DNA of 64,000 nt from Lachnospiraceae bacterium YSB2008. GTDB lineage: Bacteria; Bacillota; Clostridia; Lachnospirales; Lachnospiraceae. The stretch spans positions 62,001-126,000 of the forward strand of contig JHWR01000005.1 in the NCBI GenBank assembly GCA_000687655.1. The letters run 5' to 3'. Shown here one piece after another: positions 63,123 through 64,000 of the stretch; within the stretch, counting starts at the first letter, position 1; every line of letters starts with the position of its first letter. The translations under genes and the position numbers were made by a program. Below the pieces are notes generated by a model. The model was not told where the DNA came from. It did not search any database and was given only the letters and a program-made list of their open reading frames with translations.

Positions 63123-63484
63123 TATTCTCCCTCCATCATTTCCTCAAGTATCTTCGCCGCATCAGTAACACAAGCTCTGCAGGAACCTGGCACTTTACCT
63201 CTTAAATCCGAGCACATGACTGAACCCTTATCAGCAGCCTTGAACTTCTCTTCAAACTCTTCTATCTTCTTTGCAGCGTCTTCTCCATACTTCTGTTCCA
63301 GGACATACTCAGCAGAAAGCACAGCGCCGCACTTTCCCATCCTACCACCTGCAAACGGCATAGATATGGACTTTGCTTCCGCCTCACTGATTCCTATCAC
63401 ATCTGCAAATGCTTCCAGAACGGATCCGGAACATGTATGAAAACTCTTATGATTATTTACTGCTTTATCTGCCCTTGTTCCCAT
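63122..63484 (-). CDS. C_GCAxxG_C_C-family redox protein
   Basis: A 120-aa protein of the C_GCAxxG_C_C type: SFHTCSGSVLEAF, GGRMGKCGAVLSAEYVL and a C-terminal SVMCSDLRG...CRACV; five to six conserved Cys suit a redox or metal role. Cytoplasmic. First gene of the three-gene operon with the PNPOx-like and hydrolase genes. Confidence 0.9.
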   Translation of the reverse strand: MGTRADKAVNNHKSFHTCSGSVLEAFADVIGISEAEAKSISMPFAGGRMGKCGAVLSAEYVLEQKYGEDAAKKIEEFEEKFKAADKGSVMCSDLRGKVPGSCRACVTDAAKILEEMMEGE

Positions 63485-63533
63485 ATTAATATCCTCTTCA
63501 TAATCAAATTGATTTTCTTATATTACTAATATC

Positions 63534-63715
63534 TTAGCCATCTTCTTGTCTTCCTATAAGTATGTTCATTATTTCTTTATAGAAAACTTCTGCAAGCTTC
63601 TTATGCGCCTCCGGAGTTAAATGAAGAGAATCCACCTTAGAAGGCTTTATATATGAAGCTGTGAATATATATATTACGCTTAAAATCTGCGCGAAGCTCG
63701 CAACCTGTTTTTCAC
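63534..63715 (-). pseudogene. C-terminal remnant of an SGNH/GDSL hydrolase
   Basis: A ~60-codon frame overlapping the end of the DUF1275 gene; its clear part is VDSLHLTPEAHKKLAEVFYK, the final GDSL block with the catalytic Asp-x-x-His. No start and no nucleophile block are present. It marks a lost hydrolase gene joined to the tail of its neighbour. Confidence 0.6.
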
Positions 63716-64000
63716 TCCCTGACCATCATCAAAGCCACCACAAGAAGGATTGCCGGAGAGATCCATATTGTTCCGATTCCAAGCCCTATGGAAAGAACAC
63801 CACCAATTCCGGCTCCTATGGCAAATATAAAAATAATACCAAAGAAATGCAAAGCCTTGTACAGGGATCCCTTCTCTTTTGTTCTGAAATACTGTGACAG
63901 GCTTTCCGTACCGCTCCTCAGATTTCCGATACACATCGTACTGGCGTATCCGTACCCATGAACCTTTCTGAAGGTCTGCACCTGCATGGCACATGAGAAC
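63712..64000 (-). CDS. DUF1275 (YoaK-family) membrane protein, C-terminal part (cut by window edge)
   Basis: The last 95 residues of a DUF1275 protein: CAMQVQTFRKVHGYGYASTM, CIGNLRSGTESLSQYF, then two membrane segments and a short MVRE end. The frame is open to the window edge, so the N-terminal ~130 residues lie to the right. Family function unknown. Confidence 0.85.
   Translation of the reverse strand, partial: FSCAMQVQTFRKVHGYGYASTMCIGNLRSGTESLSQYFRTKEKGSLYKALHFFGIIFIFAIGAGIGGVLSIGLGIGTIWISPAILLVVALMMVRE

Overview
The window looks like a chromosome segment of a low-to-mid GC Firmicute, most likely a Lachnospiraceae member (Butyrivibrio/Roseburia-like). Reasons: strong AGGAGG-type ribosome binding sites, TTGACA-17-TATAAT-like promoters, a CIRCE element, an in-place feoA/feoB/DtxR locus, a Cthe_2159-type lipoprotein with DUF4956 and VTC-domain partners, and several small Cys-rich proteins typical of Clostridia. 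The species cannot be fixed from sequence alone. No tRNA, rRNA, CRISPR array, integrase or insertion sequence was seen.

Left 28 kb (1-28115, all minus strand, visibly AT-richer than the rest) is a defence-like island. Its downstream half (1-13630) is a DISARM-like module: a giant SF1 helicase (1595 aa), DrmA helicase, DrmB (DUF1998), a small LRR protein, an acidic unknown, a NERD-nuclease/SF1-helicase fusion, and a C5 cytosine methyltransferase cut by the window edge. No DrmC phospholipase-D nuclease is seen; a NERD protein sits in that part of the cluster. Its upstream half (14417-28115) is a six-gene operon: two coiled-coil proteins sharing a C-terminal half, a 1578-aa intracellular BspA-type LRR protein, a DUF2201/vWA protein, a MoxR-type AAA+ ATPase and a second LRR protein. 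A 41-aa zinc ribbon and decayed coding fragments lie at the junction. All three LRR proteins share an N-terminal cap motif, which argues that the two halves belong together. This is the best candidate for an undescribed system.

Centre (28344-53645) is core-like: Cthe_2159 lipoprotein-DUF4956-VTC cluster; OPT-family transporter broken by one in-frame TGA, plus a PqqD-like protein; OmpR/EnvZ-type two-component system; glycerol-1-phosphate dehydrogenase; iron locus (FeoA, FeoB, FeoB-associated proteins, DtxR-family regulator, with matching operator-like palindromes); orphan prepilin; metal export/import operon with a MntP-ZIP fusion and a CDF transporter; LytTR-DUF3021 pair; hydrolases; a LysR regulator diverging from its probable target operon; and a CIRCE-controlled Hsp20.

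Right end (53700-64000, nearly all minus strand) is small metabolic or stress genes interrupted by accessory material: an Xre-ImmA/IrrE-PIN triad, a truncated DRB0094-type RNA ligase next to a metallophosphoesterase, a wrecked AbiE-like pair (frameshifts and stop codons), a GDSL-hydrolase tail and a DUF1275 membrane protein cut by the window end. It reads as a zone of gene turnover and decay.
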